This document shows positions 18,125-28,372 of a stretch of 64,000 nucleotides of DNA, piece after piece (the stretch's first letter is position 1; each line of letters begins with the position of its first letter). The stretch lies in assembly GCF_015904235.1 (NCBI RefSeq), contig NZ_JADZLT010000054.1, positions 34,411 to 98,410 of the forward strand, given 5' to 3'. Source of the stretch: Methylobrevis albus. GTDB lineage: Bacteria; Pseudomonadota; Alphaproteobacteria; Rhizobiales; Pleomorphomonadaceae. The position numbers and the translations under genes are program-made. The notes beneath the pieces were generated by a model. That model saw only the letters and a list, made by a program, of their open reading frames with translations. It was not told the DNA's origin and did not search any database.

Positions 18125-18226
18125 GACGGCTCCGGAGTGGGAGGGATCGTCGTACACCGGATCGGGGGTGGTGGGTATGGGCGGGTGTTGTCGTCGGGCT
18201 TGGGCTGCGTCGTGCCGTGGCGCCTC

Positions 18227-18384
18227 CCCCCTCCCTGTCCCTCCCCCGCTTCGCAGGAGAGGGGACGATGGGCGAGACGGTCTTCGCATAACTCACGCTT
18301 CGCCGAAGCGGAGCGCTGTTCGGGACGGCGCCCTATCCTCCTGCGTCCCCTCTCCTGCGAAGCGGGGGAGGGACAGGGAGGGGG
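18227..18384. repeat. Long inverted repeat element, copy 2
   Basis: Perfect 40-bp arms at 18227-18266 and 18345-18384 flank a 78-bp loop. Core and loop edges match copy 1 at 14245-14413. It fills most of the 281-bp gap between the LysE-family gene and ugpC; no gene is seen in that gap. Confidence 0.85.
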
Positions 18385-18405
18385 CGCCCCACGGCACGAA
18401 GCCAG

Positions 18406-19464
18406 CTACCCCAGCCGCCGCCCCTCGGTCCCGAACCGGTGCAGCGCCTCGGCCGATGCCGACACCATCATGCCCTCCCCCGGCGCAATTGCCGAGCGTC
18501 CCGCCACCCGGAACACCAGCTCGCCGCCCTCCGGCGTGGTGCCGTGCACGTAGCTTTCCGCGCCGACGAGCTCCACCGCCGCCACCGTGAGCTCCGCCGT
18601 GAACGCCGCGTCGTCGCGGCGCCCCGGCACCAGGTCCTCCGGCCGGATGCCGAGGGTCGCGACCTCTGGACCGAGCGCCGCTGCGACCTTGCCGCCGCCC
18701 GGCAGCGTCACCGCCTCGCCATTGCGCACCGCCGGCAGCAGGTTCATCGCCGGTGAGCCGATGAAGGCGGCGACGAAACTCGTGGCGGGCTTTTCATAGA
18801 GCTCGATCGGCGTACCGACCTGCTCGATCCGGCCGCCGTTCAGCACAACGAGGCGGTCGGCGAGGGTCATCGCCTCGAGCTGGTCGTGCGTGACGTAGAC
18901 GCTGGTGGTGGCGAGGCTGCGCTGCAGCCGGCGGATCTCGACGCGCATCTGCACGCGCAGCTTGGCATCGAGGTTGGAGAGCGGCTCGTCGAACAGGAAC
19001 GCCGCCGGCTCGCGCACGATCGCCCGGCCCATCGCCACCCGCTGGCGCTGGCCGCCGGAGAGCTGGCCGGGCCGCCGGTCGAGGAACGGCGCGATCTCGA
19101 GGATCGCCGCCGCGGCGTCGATGCGCCGGGCGATCTCGGCTGCCGGGGTGCCGCGGTTCTTCAGGCCATAGGCGAGGTTCTGGCGCACGCTCATGTGCGG
19201 GTAGAGCGCGTAGTTCTGGAACACCATGGCGATGTCGCGCGCGGCCGGCTCGAGCTCGTTCACGACCCGCCCGCCGATCGCCACCGTGCCGGCGCTGATC
19301 GTCTCCAGCCCGGCGATCATCCGGAGCAGAGTGGACTTGCCGCAGCCCGACGGGCCGACCAGCACCACCATCTCGCCGTCAGCGATGTCGAGCGAAACGC
19401 CGCGCACCGCCTCGACCCCGCCCGGATAGACCTTGCGCACGTCGCTGAGCGTGATCGATGCCAT
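18406..19464 (-). CDS. ugpC: sn-Glycerol-3-phosphate ABC transporter ATP-binding protein UgpC
   Basis: The 352-residue ATPase energises glycerol-3-phosphate import. It contains Walker A '[18 protein letters not shown]' (37-54), Q-loop '[13 protein letters not shown]' (81-93), signature '[19 protein letters not shown]' (about 135-153), Walker B '[15 protein letters not shown]' and H-loop '[10 protein letters not shown]'. The C-terminal MOI/TOBE domain holds 'LGIRPEDLV'. MalK/UgpC-type enzymes are alike, but the adjacent ugpE, ugpA and ugpB settle the assignment. The stop lies just before repeat copy 2, and the gene starts 10 bp after ugpE. Confidence 0.9.
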   Translation of the reverse strand: MASITLSDVRKVYPGGVEAVRGVSLDIADGEMVVLVGPSGCGKSTLLRMIAGLETISAGTVAIGGRVVNELEPAARDIAMVFQNYALYPHMSVRQNLAYGLKNRGTPAAEIARRIDAAAAILEIAPFLDRRPGQLSGGQRQRVAMGRAIVREPAAFLFDEPLSNLDAKLRVQMRVEIRRLQRSLATTSVYVTHDQLEAMTLADRLVVLNGGRIEQVGTPIELYEKPATSFVAAFIGSPAMNLLPAVRNGEAVTLPGGGKVAAALGPEVATLGIRPEDLVPGRRDDAAFTAELTVAAVELVGAESYVHGTTPEGGELVFRVAGRSAIAPGEGMMVSASAEALHRFGTEGRRLG

Positions 19465-19474
19465 CGGTTCGTCC

Positions 19475-20323
19475 TTACTTCTCGGTCTCGACGAGGCCCT
19501 TCACGAACCAGCGCTGCATCAGCACCACCACCATCACCGGCGGCAGGATAGCGAGGATCGCCACCACCATGACGAGGTGCCAGGGCGTGTCGGCATCGGT
19601 GAAGGACACCATCTTGCGCAGCGCGATGACGATCGTGCTCATGCGGCTGTCGGAGGTGATGAGCAGCGGCCAGAGATACTGGGTCCAGCCGTAGATGAAG
19701 AGGATGACGAACAGCGCCGCGATGTTGGTCTTCGACAGCGGCAGCAGGATGTCGCGCAGGAACTTCATCGGCCCGGCGCCGTCGATGCGGGCGGCCTCGA
19801 CGAGTTCCGGCGGGATCGTCAGGAAGAACTGCCGGAACAGGAACGTCGCCGTCGCCGACGCCATCAGCGGCAGGGTGAGGCCGGTGTAGGTGTCGATCAG
19901 CCCGAGGTCGACCATCACCTTGTAGGTCGGCAGGATGCGCACCTCGACGGGCAGCATCAGCGTGATGAAGATCAGCCAGAAGAACACCATCCGGCCGGGG
20001 AAGCGGAAGAACACGATCGCGTAGGCCGACAGGATCGAGATCACGATCTTGCCGACCGCGATCGCCGTCGCCATCACCGCCGTGTTGAACAGCAGCCGGC
20101 CGATGCCGACGCCGCCGATCTGGCCGATGCCGCCGACCAGCGCCTCGCCGTAGTTGTCGAGGAAGCGGTCGCCGGGGACGAGCGGCAGCGGCGGCGACAG
20201 GATGGTCTGCAGCGAGTGGGTCGAGGCGACGAAGGTGTACCAGATCGGAAAGGCGACGATCAGCACGCCGAGCACCAGCACGAGGTGGGCGACGAGGCCG
20301 GCGAGCGGGCGATTTTCCTGCAT
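19475..20323 (-). CDS. ugpE: sn-Glycerol-3-phosphate ABC transporter permease UgpE
   Basis: A 282-residue permease with six hydrophobic helices. It starts '[19 protein letters not shown]' and shows '[18 protein letters not shown]' near residues 24-41, '[20 protein letters not shown]' near 111-130, the EAA cytoplasmic loop '[20 protein letters not shown]' near 183-202, and '[17 protein letters not shown]' near 220-236. These match UgpE. The ATG at 20323 lies 8 bp after the ugpA stop; longer upstream reading frames run through ugpA in the wrong frame. Confidence 0.92.
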   Translation of the reverse strand: MQENRPLAGLVAHLVLVLGVLIVAFPIWYTFVASTHSLQTILSPPLPLVPGDRFLDNYGEALVGGIGQIGGVGIGRLLFNTAVMATAIAVGKIVISILSAYAIVFFRFPGRMVFFWLIFITLMLPVEVRILPTYKVMVDLGLIDTYTGLTLPLMASATATFLFRQFFLTIPPELVEAARIDGAGPMKFLRDILLPLSKTNIAALFVILFIYGWTQYLWPLLITSDSRMSTIVIALRKMVSFTDADTPWHLVMVVAILAILPPVMVVVLMQRWFVKGLVETEK

Positions 20324-20331
20324 GGCGCCTC

Positions 20332-21213
20332 TCAGCCGTAGTGGACGCGCCGCTCGACGAAGCGGAACTGGATCGCGGTGAGCAGGATGACGATCGCCAT
20401 CAGGATCACCGACTGCGCCGCCGAGGAGCCGAGCGAGAGGTGGACGAAGCCGTCGTTGTAGACCTTGTAGACCAGCGTCTCGGTCGCCCGCGCCGGCCCG
20501 CCGCCGGTGACGGCGTGGATGATGCCGAAGGTGTCGAAGAAGGCGTAGACGGTGTTGACGACGAGCAGGAAGAACGTGGTCGGCGCGATCAGCGGCAGCA
20601 CGATGGTCCAGAATCGCTTGGTGCTGCCGGCGCCGTCGATCGCCGCCGCCTCGATCAGCGAGCGCGGGATCGACTGCATCGCCGCGACGAAGAACAGGAA
20701 GTTGTAGCTGATCTGCTTCCAGGCCGCGGCGACCACCACCATCGTCATCGCCTGACCGGGGTCGAGCAGCGGGTCCCAGTTGTAGCCGGCCCGGCGCAGC
20801 ATGTAAGCGAAGGTGCCCATCGCCGGGTTGAACATGAACAGCCACAGCATGCCGGCCACCGCCGGCGCCACCGCATAGGGCCAGATCAGCAGCGTCCGGT
20901 AGAGCCCCCGCCCCCTGACCACGCGCTCGGCGGCCGAGGCGAGCCACAGTGCCGCGGCCATTGCGAGCAGCGCGGTCGCGACGCTGAACACGACGGTGAC
21001 CCGGGCCGACTGCAGATAGTTCGGATCGGCGAGCACGGAGCGGAAGTTGGCGAGCCCGACGAAGGTCGTCTTCAGCCCGAACGGATCCTCGCGCAGCACC
21101 GACTGCCACAGCGCCTGGCTCGCCGGCCAGTAGAAGAACACGGCCGTGATCGCGATCTGCGGGCTGAGCAGCAGATAGGGCAGCACGCGGGCGGGGAAGA
21201 CGACGCGGGACAA
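20332..21213 (-). CDS. ugpA: sn-Glycerol-3-phosphate ABC transporter permease UgpA
   Basis: A 293-residue permease partnered with UgpE. Visible features are '[20 protein letters not shown]' near residues 14-33, '[20 protein letters not shown]' near 37-56, '[17 protein letters not shown]' and the EAA loop '[19 protein letters not shown]'. The start is TTG at 21213; no ATG or GTG in frame gives the conserved N-terminus, and GAGG lies about 11 bases upstream, so initiation may be weak. It is separated from ugpB by 133 bp containing a hairpin. Confidence 0.9.
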   Translation of the reverse strand: MSRVVFPARVLPYLLLSPQIAITAVFFYWPASQALWQSVLREDPFGLKTTFVGLANFRSVLADPNYLQSARVTVVFSVATALLAMAAALWLASAAERVVRGRGLYRTLLIWPYAVAPAVAGMLWLFMFNPAMGTFAYMLRRAGYNWDPLLDPGQAMTMVVVAAAWKQISYNFLFFVAAMQSIPRSLIEAAAIDGAGSTKRFWTIVLPLIAPTTFFLLVVNTVYAFFDTFGIIHAVTGGGPARATETLVYKVYNDGFVHLSLGSSAAQSVILMAIVILLTAIQFRFVERRVHYG

Positions 21214-21300
21214 GGGGTGCTGATGCCTCGGGACCGAGGGGTCGCCGCAGGGGCGGCGAACGGCCGGCGGGCGAACGCGCCAGCGCCAGAACGCAAAGAT

Positions 21301-21334
21301 GCCGGCGCCGCCCCGATCGGGGAGCGACGCCGGC
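21301..21334 (-). terminator. Hairpin directly 3' of ugpB
   Basis: Arms GCCGGCG...CCCC and GGGG...CGCCGGC around GATC form a strong stem 13 bp past the ugpB stop, with ATCTTTG following on the minus strand. Position inside the operon suggests an mRNA-stabilising or attenuating element that raises UgpB over the membrane subunits. Confidence 0.5.
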
Positions 21335-21346
21335 TCCGGTCGGTGC

Positions 21347-22660
21347 TTACTGGCTGCCGACGGCTTCGCGGATCGCCGCGTTGCCGCGCTCGACCAGCTT
21401 CTTCAGCGCCGTCTCGGCGTCCTGGCTGCCGGCGAGCATCGCCTCGAATTCCTCGTTGGCGATGTCGCGCACCTGCGGCAGGTTGGCGAGGCGAACGCCG
21501 CGGGAGTTCTCGGTCGGCGCCTTGCCCATCATCTGGGTGATCGGCGTCTCGCGGCCGGGGTTCTGCTCGTAGAAGCCCGACGCCTTGGTCGCCTCGTAGG
21601 CGGCCAGCGTCACCGGCAGGTAGCCCGACTGCTGGTGCAGGCGAACCTGGATCTCGGTCTGCGACAGGAAATTGAAGAACTCGGCGACGCCCTTGTACTG
21701 CGCGTCGTCCAGCCCGCCGAACACCCAGAGGCTGGCGCCGCCCGGGATCGTGTTCTGCGGCCGGCCTTCGCCTTCGACGAAGGGCAGCTGGCCGATGCCG
21801 TAGTTCATGCCCGCCTTGACGATATCGCCGAGGCCGCCGGACGATTCGGTGAGGATGCCGCATTCGCCCGAGAGGAACAGCTGCTTCGCTTCCGAGGTGC
21901 GGCCGCCGTAGCGGAAGGTGCCGTCCTTGGCGAGGTCGGCGATCGCCTGGAAGTGCTCGACGTAGATCGGGGCGTCGAGGGCGAGCTCGACGTTCGGGCC
22001 GGCGAGGCCGTTCTCGTTTGAGCCGTAGGAGACGTTGTTCCAGGCGGCGAAGTTCTCGAGATGGATCCAGGTCAGCCAGGTCGAGGTGTAGCCACAGGCG
22101 GCCGCGCCGCTCGACTTGATCGTGCGGGCAGCCTCGAACACCTCGGACCAGGTCTTCGGCGGGTTGGCGACGTCGAGGCCGGCCTTCTCGAAGATGTCCT
22201 TGTTGAAGAACAGGATCGGCGACGAGGAGTTATAGGGGAACGACAGCATGGTGCCGTCCGGCTTCGAATAATAGGCGACGATGCCGGGCAGGTACTGGCT
22301 CTTGTCGAAGGCGTAGCCGCCCTCTTCCAGCACTTCGGCGACCGGCTTCATCGCGCCTTCGGCCGCCATCATCACGCCGGTGCCGACGTCGAAGACCTGC
22401 ATGATCGCCGGCGGCTGCTTGGCGCGGAACGCGGCGATGCCGGCGTTCAGCGTTTCCGGATAGGTGCCCTTGAACACCGGCACGATGCGGTAGTCGGCCT
22501 GGCTGTCGTTGAATTCCTTGGCGAGGGTGTCGACCACCTCGTTGTTGGCGCCCGACATGGCGTGCCACCACTGCAGCTCCGTCACGGCGAAGGCCGGGGT
22601 CGAAGCGAGGGCGACGAGCGAAAGGCCGGTCGTGCCGGCGAGAATCGTCCGAAGGCTCAT
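21347..22660 (-). CDS. ugpB: sn-Glycerol-3-phosphate ABC transporter substrate-binding protein UgpB
   Basis: A 437-residue periplasmic binding protein. Residues 1-25 form a Sec signal peptide ending 'STPAFA', followed by '[19 protein letters not shown]' typical of UgpB. Further signatures are '[19 protein letters not shown]' near 57-75, '[21 protein letters not shown]' region near 140-160 and '[14 protein letters not shown]' near 251. The length equals the family norm. It is the first gene of the ugpB-A-E-C unit and has a possible PhoB site about 70 bp upstream. Confidence 0.93.
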   Translation of the reverse strand: MSLRTILAGTTGLSLVALASTPAFAVTELQWWHAMSGANNEVVDTLAKEFNDSQADYRIVPVFKGTYPETLNAGIAAFRAKQPPAIMQVFDVGTGVMMAAEGAMKPVAEVLEEGGYAFDKSQYLPGIVAYYSKPDGTMLSFPYNSSSPILFFNKDIFEKAGLDVANPPKTWSEVFEAARTIKSSGAAACGYTSTWLTWIHLENFAAWNNVSYGSNENGLAGPNVELALDAPIYVEHFQAIADLAKDGTFRYGGRTSEAKQLFLSGECGILTESSGGLGDIVKAGMNYGIGQLPFVEGEGRPQNTIPGGASLWVFGGLDDAQYKGVAEFFNFLSQTEIQVRLHQQSGYLPVTLAAYEATKASGFYEQNPGRETPITQMMGKAPTENSRGVRLANLPQVRDIANEEFEAMLAGSQDAETALKKLVERGNAAIREAVGSQ

Positions 22661-22730
22661 GGTGCGGTGTCCTGCAATCGGTCGGCCGCCGCGAGGTGCG
22701 ACGCCAGTCCGGCTGAGATAGCCGCGCTGG

Positions 22731-22748
22731 ATTGCAGTTTGGTGACAC
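22731..22748 (-). promoter_or_regulatory. Possible Pho box upstream of ugpB
   Basis: On the minus strand, GTGTCAC-CAAA-CTGCAAT resembles the PhoB site CTGTCAT-N4-CTGTCAT (10 of 14 half-site bases, correct spacing), 71 bp before the ugpB start. In E. coli ugp is PhoB-controlled. The match is only moderate. Confidence 0.3.
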
Positions 22749-22790
22749 CGGGGCCGGCTCCGCCGGCGCGGACCACCGGCCGAAACGACG

Positions 22791-22816
22791 ACGGGGCCGG
22801 CTTGCGCCGGCCCCGT
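22791..22816 (-). terminator. Hairpin after the chemoreceptor gene
   Basis: Perfect 11-bp stem ACGGGGCCGGC / GCCGGCCCCGT with loop TTGC, 40 bp downstream of the chemoreceptor stop on the minus strand. It lacks a strong U-tract (GTCGTCGTTTC follows), so termination may be weak. Confidence 0.45.
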
Positions 22817-22855
22817 CTCAGGATGCCCCCGCGGGGGAAAGCAACGCCGCGCCGC

Positions 22856-24991
22856 TCAGGCGGCGAGGATCTGCGCCACGAAGCGGTCGAGCGTCTCGCG
22901 CAGGTCGCTCGCCTCGCGGCCGAGGCCGCGGGCGCGCTCGGCGACGGTCGCCGCCGCCTGGTCGGTGCGGGCAACGACGTTGCGTACGTCGGAGATGTTC
23001 GCCGAGACGCTGGCGGTGCCGGTGAAGGCGCTCTGCGCCGCGCGGGCGATCTCGCTGGTCGCCGCCGACTGCTGCTCGACCGCCGCGGCGACCGACCCGA
23101 CGGCCGCCCCGATCTCGCCGACCACGCTGCGGATCTGCGCCACCGCCTCGACCGCGACGCGGGTGGCGTCGCGCATCGCCGCGATCTGGCTGCCGATCTC
23201 CTCGGTCGCCTTGGCGGTCTGGCCGGCGAGGTTCTTCACCTCGCCCGCGACCACCGCAAAGCCCCGGCCCGCCTCGCCGGCGCGCGCCGCCTCGATGGTG
23301 GCGTTGAGGGCGAGCAGGTTGGTCTGCGCCGCGATCGACTGGATGATGTCGACCACCGTGCCGATACGGCCGGCGGTCAGCGACAGCGATTCGACGATCG
23401 AGTTGGTCGAATCCGCATGACGGTCGGCCTCGCCGGCGATCGCGCCGGAGCGGCCGATCAGCTCCGAGACCTCGCGGATCGAGGCGAACAGCTGGTCGGA
23501 GGCCGCCGCGACCGAGCGCACGTTGCCGCTCGCCTGCTCGGACGCCTGGGCGACGGCGTCGGAGCGCGTGCTGCCCTCCTCGGCGAGCTCGGCCATCTCG
23601 GTCGCCGAGCGCTCCAGCATGCTGGCGGCGGCGGCGAACGCTTCGACGGCGGAGCCGACCCGGCTTTCGAAGTCGCGCGCGAACTGCTCCATCATCTGGC
23701 GCCGCTCGAGGTCGCGCTGGTTGCGGTCGCCGGCGTCCTGCTCGGCGCGGCGCCGGGCTTCGAGTTCGGTCACCTCGCGAATGCCGCCGACGGCCCGCGC
23801 GATCTCGCCGATCTCGTCGCGGCGCTGGCGCCCGGCGATCTCGACGTCGGTGCGGCCCGACGCCATCGCCTGCAGCGTCGCGGTGAGGCCGGCGAGCGGC
23901 TTGGTGACGCTGCGCGCGGCGAAGAGGCCGATCAGCACCGTGAGCACGAGGATGGCGAGGCCGGTCATCGCCATGGTGCGCGTCATCGCGCCGACCGCGG
24001 CGAAGGCCTCGTCGCTCGACTGGGCGGCGAGCAGCGTCCAGTCGCGATCGAAGATACGGACGGGGCTGGCGACCGCCATGAAGACGTCGGCGCCGCGCGT
24101 GAAGCTCACCGCCTCGTCCGCCACCGGCAGCGTGCCGTAGCCGAGCTGGCCGATTGGCTCGCCGGGCGCCGCTTCGGCACCGGGCGGGGTGGAGCGCAGC
24201 AGGCCGTCCGGGCCGACGGCCACGGTCTCGCCACTGCTGCCGAGGTTTTGCCGGTCGGACAGCACCTTGTCGAAGCTCGACGGCGCGAGCCGGAAGACGA
24301 CGTAGCCGACGCGCAGCGTCTCCTGCGTTGCGTTCATCGCCGCGTTGCTCTTGCGCTCGATCGCCTTGCCGACGAAGGCCGACGGCCCGTCGCCCGCGAG
24401 GCTGTAGGCCGAGAAATCCTCGAACACCGCGGCGTTCGACGACGACATGGCGGTGAACAGGCGGCCGAGCCCGGTCTGGGCGAGGTCGCCCTCGTTCGCC
24501 CGCAGCGTGAAGTCGTCGCCCTTCTTCGCCGTATAGATGACGCGCCCGTCGGCGCCGAGCAGCAACACGTCGGCATAGCCGCCGCGCTGCAGCGCGGTGC
24601 GCAGCACGTCGTGCACCTTGGCGTGGCGGAAGCCGTACATCGTCTCCGAATCGGCGCCGTCGCGGTGGAGGCGGGTCGCGACGTCACCGCCGAAGTAGGC
24701 CTTGGTCTTCTCGAACTCGGCCGGGTTCAGCTCGAGGTTCTTGTCGAGTTCGGCAATGCTGCTGCCGACGATCGCCGTGCCGGCCACGTTGTCGAGATCG
24801 AGCTGGATGCCCTCCGCCGTCGCCTGCAGCAGGGCCCTGCGGCCTTCCGCGGCGAGCGACAGCCGGTCGACGGCGGCGTCGGCCAGCGCGGAGCGGGCGC
24901 CGGACCAGCCGATCCCCCCGATCACGGCCGCACTCAGAAGGGCGAGCCCTACAATGACCAGAGGCAATTTCAGCTTCAGCGTCGCGCGCAT
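22856..24991 (-). CDS. Methyl-accepting chemotaxis protein with periplasmic sensor domain
   Basis: A 711-residue chemoreceptor. Transmembrane segment 1 lies at about 9-30 ('[19 protein letters not shown]'), a Cache-like periplasmic domain from about 35 to 310 ('[20 protein letters not shown]', '[20 protein letters not shown]'), segment 2 near 325-347 ('[20 protein letters not shown]'), then HAMP and the signalling domain. The kinase-contact hairpin tip reads '[20 protein letters not shown]' and '[20 protein letters not shown]'. The ligand is unknown. It lies downstream of cheR on the same strand but is separated by 286 bp with a terminator, so it has its own promoter. Confidence 0.92.
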   Translation of the reverse strand: MRATLKLKLPLVIVGLALLSAAVIGGIGWSGARSALADAAVDRLSLAAEGRRALLQATAEGIQLDLDNVAGTAIVGSSIAELDKNLELNPAEFEKTKAYFGGDVATRLHRDGADSETMYGFRHAKVHDVLRTALQRGGYADVLLLGADGRVIYTAKKGDDFTLRANEGDLAQTGLGRLFTAMSSSNAAVFEDFSAYSLAGDGPSAFVGKAIERKSNAAMNATQETLRVGYVVFRLAPSSFDKVLSDRQNLGSSGETVAVGPDGLLRSTPPGAEAAPGEPIGQLGYGTLPVADEAVSFTRGADVFMAVASPVRIFDRDWTLLAAQSSDEAFAAVGAMTRTMAMTGLAILVLTVLIGLFAARSVTKPLAGLTATLQAMASGRTDVEIAGRQRRDEIGEIARAVGGIREVTELEARRRAEQDAGDRNQRDLERRQMMEQFARDFESRVGSAVEAFAAAASMLERSATEMAELAEEGSTRSDAVAQASEQASGNVRSVAAASDQLFASIREVSELIGRSGAIAGEADRHADSTNSIVESLSLTAGRIGTVVDIIQSIAAQTNLLALNATIEAARAGEAGRGFAVVAGEVKNLAGQTAKATEEIGSQIAAMRDATRVAVEAVAQIRSVVGEIGAAVGSVAAAVEQQSAATSEIARAAQSAFTGTASVSANISDVRNVVARTDQAAATVAERARGLGREASDLRETLDRFVAQILAA

Positions 24992-25208
24992 ATTGTTTCC
25001 CGACAGGACCCTGGATCTTCAGACGGCAGCGCGAAGCATGTCGCCACGCCGATCTGTCGGTGATGCTATGACCTTGGTGCTAAAAGTGGATTAATTCCCG
25101 AACCTGCGGCAATCTGACCGCCGGAATAAGGTTCTTCGGGAAGAACAACTCGGTTGATCGATCGAACTATTGGCAAGACCGATCAAGCGATAGACGTTCT
25201 CAGCACGA

Positions 25209-25245
25209 AAAGAGGCGCCGTGCAGGGTGTCTGCATGGCGCCTCT
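25209..25245 (-). terminator. Intrinsic terminator of the chemotaxis operon
   Basis: Stem AGAGGCGCC-ATGCAG / CTGCAC-GGCGCCTCT with a 5-base loop, read on the minus strand, is followed by TTTTC. It lies 33 bp past the cheR stop. The remaining DNA up to the chemoreceptor start (24992-25208) holds no gene. Confidence 0.65.
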
Positions 25246-25277
25246 GGTTTCCTGGCGTCCGTCGGTGTTCGTCGGCC

Positions 25278-26186
25278 TCAGGCAGATCCGCGGCCGATGA
25301 CCGCAAAACGCTGTCCGGGGGCGGCGGCCGCGGCGGTGGCGACGGCAGCCGGGCGGGCGGCGGCGGCCGGGGCCGAGCCATTGGTCATGTAGAGACCGCG
25401 GCGGTCGGGCAAGGTGCGGAAGGCGTCGGTGAGGCCGACCACCGTCTCGGCGGCGCCGAGCACCAGATAGCCGTCGTCCGGCAGCAGCTTCGAAACACGG
25501 GACAGCACGTCGACCTTGGTCGGCTGGTCGAAATAGATCAGCACGTTGCGGCAGAACACGATGTCGAACTGGCCGAGACCGGCGAAGGTATCGAGCAGGT
25601 TCATCTTGCGGTACTGCACCATCTGACGGATCTCGGACGAGATCTGCCAGCTGTCGCCATTCTGCGTGAAATACTTCAGAAGCATCTGGATCGGCAAGCC
25701 GCGCTGCACCTCGAACTGGGTGTAGACGCCGGAGCGAGCCCGGTCGAGCACGTCGTTGGAGAGGTCGGTGCCGACGATCTCGAAGCGCCAGCCGGCGATC
25801 TTCGAGCCCATCTCCTTCAGGCACATGGCGATCGAATAGGGCTCCTGCCCCGTCGACGCCGCCGCGCACCAGATGCGGATCTTGCGCTGCGCGGCCCGCT
25901 TCTGCAGCAGTTCCGGCAGCATCATCTGGGTCAGATGCTCGAAGGGGGTCTTGTCGCGGAAGAAGAACGACTCGTTGGTCGTCATCGCCTCGACGACCGC
26001 GTCGGCGAGCAGCGATTCGCGCGGATCGCGCAGCTTGGCCACCAGCCCGGCGATGCTCGGCACACCGGCCTTGCGCGCGACCGGCAGCAGCCGGCTCTCG
26101 ATCAGATACTGCTTCTCGTTCGACAGCACGAGGCCGGACCGGACCTTCAGGAACTGGCGCAGGAAATCATACTCTGCAGGCGTCAT
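25278..26186 (-). CDS. cheR: Chemotaxis protein methyltransferase CheR
   Basis: CheR methylates glutamates on chemoreceptors using SAM. The 302 residues show the N-terminal helical domain 'YDFLRQFLKVRSGLVLSNEK', 'AMTTNESFFFRDKTPFEHL' near 67-85, the SAM site 'IRIWCAAASTGQEPYSIAM' near 101-119, 'IVGTDLSNDVLDRARSGVY' near 135-153 and 'FDIVFCRNVLIYFDQPTK' near 203-220. A Pro/Ala-rich C-terminal tail of about 30 residues follows. The ATG at 26186 overlaps the cheB stop by 4 bp (ATGA), indicating translational coupling; an upstream in-frame extension lies inside cheB and is discarded. Confidence 0.95.
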   Translation of the reverse strand: MTPAEYDFLRQFLKVRSGLVLSNEKQYLIESRLLPVARKAGVPSIAGLVAKLRDPRESLLADAVVEAMTTNESFFFRDKTPFEHLTQMMLPELLQKRAAQRKIRIWCAAASTGQEPYSIAMCLKEMGSKIAGWRFEIVGTDLSNDVLDRARSGVYTQFEVQRGLPIQMLLKYFTQNGDSWQISSEIRQMVQYRKMNLLDTFAGLGQFDIVFCRNVLIYFDQPTKVDVLSRVSKLLPDDGYLVLGAAETVVGLTDAFRTLPDRRGLYMTNGSAPAAAARPAAVATAAAAAPGQRFAVIGRGSA

Positions 26187-27391
26187 ATCCGGCTCCCCAG
26201 CAGAATGCGCGCGACCTTGCGACCGACCTCGTCCAGCGGCAGCACGTCGGCGCACATGCCGGTATGTGCGGCGGCGCCGGGCATGCCCCAGACGACGCTG
26301 GTTTCCTCGTCCTGGGTGATGACGTTGCCGCCGGCCTGGCCGATGGCGGTGACGCCGTCGGCACCGTCCGAGCCCATGCCCGTCAGGATCACGCCGAGCG
26401 TGGCGCTGCCATAGATGTCGACGACGGACTTGAACAGCGGGTCCACCGCCGGCTTGCAGAAGTTGACCGGCGGGCCGTCGGTGAGGCGGATCACCGTCTC
26501 GCTGCCCTGGCGGGCGACGATCATGTGGCGGCCGCCGGGGGCGACGTAAATCCGGCCGGGCAGCACGGGCTCGCCGTCGCGGCCCTCGGCCGCCGGGCGG
26601 CCGGCCGCCTTGGAAAGATGCTCGGCGAGGATCGCCGTGAAGGTCGCCGGCATGTGCTGCGTGAGCAGCACCGGCACCTGCGCCATCGCCGTGCCGACGT
26701 GGCCGAAGAAGGCGTTCAGCGCCTGCGGCCCGCCGGTCGAACTGCCGATGGTGAGGACGCGCGGACGCACCGGGGCATAGGAGCGCAGCGTGAAGGAGGC
26801 CTTGGGCTTTGCCGGAACGGCGCTCTGCGCCGGCACCATGCCGGCGGCCTCGAGCGTCCGCGTCGCGGTGAAGGGGCGCGACGACACCGGCGGCGCCGCG
26901 GCGCGGCGGCTGCGGCTGCGCGCCCGGGCGCCGAGGCTCTGCACCTTGGCGATCAGGTCGGCGCGGAACTCGGTGGAGGTGGTCAGGCGGCTGTTGCCGT
27001 CCGGCTTCGGAATATAGTCCGCCGCGCCCAGCGACAGCGCCTTGAGGCTGATCTCGGCGTTGCGCCGCGACAGCGTCGAGGCGATCAGCACGATCAGGCC
27101 CGGCTTCTTCGCCAGCATCAGCGGCAGGGCGGTGAGCCCGTCCATGTCCGGCATCTCGATATCGAGCACCACGACATCCGGGTCGGCCCGGGTGATGTCC
27201 TCGACGGCGAGCTTGCCGTTGCGGTGGCTCGCGACCACGGCGAGGCCGGGGTCTTCGTCGATCCAGCGGCCGACCAGGCCGCGGACGACCACGGAATCAT
27301 CCACGACCATGACCCGGATCGGATCGGTCACCGGACCGTGTGACGTGCCCTGGAAAGACCCGGGCGGGGAGGCGTGCGCGTTCGCCGACAT
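26183..27391 (-). CDS. cheB: Chemotaxis response regulator methylesterase CheB
   Basis: CheB demethylates and deamidates chemoreceptors. The 402 residues combine a receiver ('RVMVVDDSVVVRGLVGRWI', phospho-Asp in 'DVVVLDIEMPDMDGL') and a methylesterase domain with the catalytic triad: Ser in 'TIGSSTGGPQALNAFF', His in 'VLLTQHMPATFTAILAEHL' and Asp in 'ILTGMGSDGADG'. A long Ala/Arg/Pro-rich linker joins them. The ATG at 27391 is preceded by AGGTAGAAG and is preferred over an upstream GTG at 27421. Its stop overlaps the cheR start. Confidence 0.95.
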   Translation of the reverse strand: MSANAHASPPGSFQGTSHGPVTDPIRVMVVDDSVVVRGLVGRWIDEDPGLAVVASHRNGKLAVEDITRADPDVVVLDIEMPDMDGLTALPLMLAKKPGLIVLIASTLSRRNAEISLKALSLGAADYIPKPDGNSRLTTSTEFRADLIAKVQSLGARARSRSRRAAAPPVSSRPFTATRTLEAAGMVPAQSAVPAKPKASFTLRSYAPVRPRVLTIGSSTGGPQALNAFFGHVGTAMAQVPVLLTQHMPATFTAILAEHLSKAAGRPAAEGRDGEPVLPGRIYVAPGGRHMIVARQGSETVIRLTDGPPVNFCKPAVDPLFKSVVDIYGSATLGVILTGMGSDGADGVTAIGQAGGNVITQDEETSVVWGMPGAAAHTGMCADVLPLDEVGRKVARILLGSRI

Positions 27392-27438
27392 TGCTTTTCT
27401 TCTACCTTTCGCCTCTGCCACCTGTGGCCGGCCGACCT

Positions 27439-27804
27439 TCAGATCAGGCCGACTTCATGAAACTTCGCTTCGACGATCTCGCGATCGAAGGGCTTCATGA
27501 TGTACTCGTTGGCACCGGCGCGGATCGCGCGGGCGATGTGCCCGACGTCGTTCTCGGTCGTGCAGAACACGACCTTGGGCTCCCGGCCGCCTTCGAGCAG
27601 GCGCAGCTTGCCGAGGAACTCGAGCCCGTCCATCACCGGCATGTTCCAGTCGAGAAGGATCGCGTCGGGCATGCTGTCCTGGCAGACGCGCAGCGCCTGC
27701 TGACCATCCTCGGCTTCGGAGATGGTGAACGACATGTCCTCGAGGATCCTCCGCGCGACCTTGCGGATGACGCTCGAGTCGTCGACCACGAGACAATGTT
27801 TCAT
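27439..27804 (-). CDS. cheY: Chemotaxis response regulator CheY
   Basis: A single receiver domain of 121 residues: acidic pair Asp8-Asp9 in 'CLVVDDSSVIRKVARRIL', phospho-acceptor Asp52 in 'AILLDWNMPVMDGLEFL', Thr in 'VVFCTTEND' and Lys in 'YIMKPFDREI'. Phosphorylated CheY binds the flagellar switch. ATG at 27804 has GGAG seven bases upstream; another ATG at 27816 would add only four residues. It lies between cheW and cheB, 47 bp before cheB. Confidence 0.93.
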   Translation of the reverse strand: MKHCLVVDDSSVIRKVARRILEDMSFTISEAEDGQQALRVCQDSMPDAILLDWNMPVMDGLEFLGKLRLLEGGREPKVVFCTTENDVGHIARAIRAGANEYIMKPFDREIVEAKFHEVGLI

Positions 27805-27892
27805 CGCTTGCTCCATCGACAGGCCCGCCGCCCGCCTTTCGCTGCTGGTTCGGCACTCGCGGCTGGCCTTCGGCCGCGAGTGGATTGGCTGG

Positions 27893-28372
27893 TCACGCGG
27901 CCATCTGTTCGACGAGGTGGCCGAGGACACGGTCGACATCGAGAATGACCATCAGATGGCCGTCGAGACGATGCACGCCGCCCGAAATCGCGGCCCAGCG
28001 GCCATCGAGGTTGGCCGGGTTGGGCTCGCGCCGTGCCGTCTCCAGGGTCAGCACCTCGCCGACCTCGTCGATGATCAGGCCGTAGGATTCGCCGCGGAAT
28101 TCGATGCCGACGGCCATGATGCCGTGCCGGCCCTCGCGCAGCGGCAGGCCGAGCCGGCGCCGCATGTCGACCGCGGTGACGATGCGGCCGCGCAGGTTGA
28201 GCACGCCGGCGATCTCCGCCTGGGCGAGCGGCACCCGCGTCATGCTCTCGGGCACGAACACGTCGTGCACCCGGTGGATCGGCAGGCCGAACAGCTGGCC
28301 GCCGATCAGCACGGTGACGTACTGGATCGAGTCTTTGCCGGTGCCGGCTTCCTTCGCGATGTCGTTGGTCAT
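27893..28372 (-). CDS. cheW: Chemotaxis scaffold protein CheW
   Basis: CheW links chemoreceptors to the CheA kinase. The 159-residue protein is a single CheW (SH3-like) domain: 'QYVTVLIGGQLFGLPIHRVHDVF' region residues 18-40, 'IAGVLNLRGRIVTAVDMRRRL' region near 58-78, and 'LIIDEVGEVLTLE' near 103-115. The ATG at 28372 overlaps the cheA stop (ATGA), so translation is coupled to cheA. Confidence 0.93.
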   Translation of the reverse strand: MTNDIAKEAGTGKDSIQYVTVLIGGQLFGLPIHRVHDVFVPESMTRVPLAQAEIAGVLNLRGRIVTAVDMRRRLGLPLREGRHGIMAVGIEFRGESYGLIIDEVGEVLTLETARREPNPANLDGRWAAISGGVHRLDGHLMVILDVDRVLGHLVEQMAA

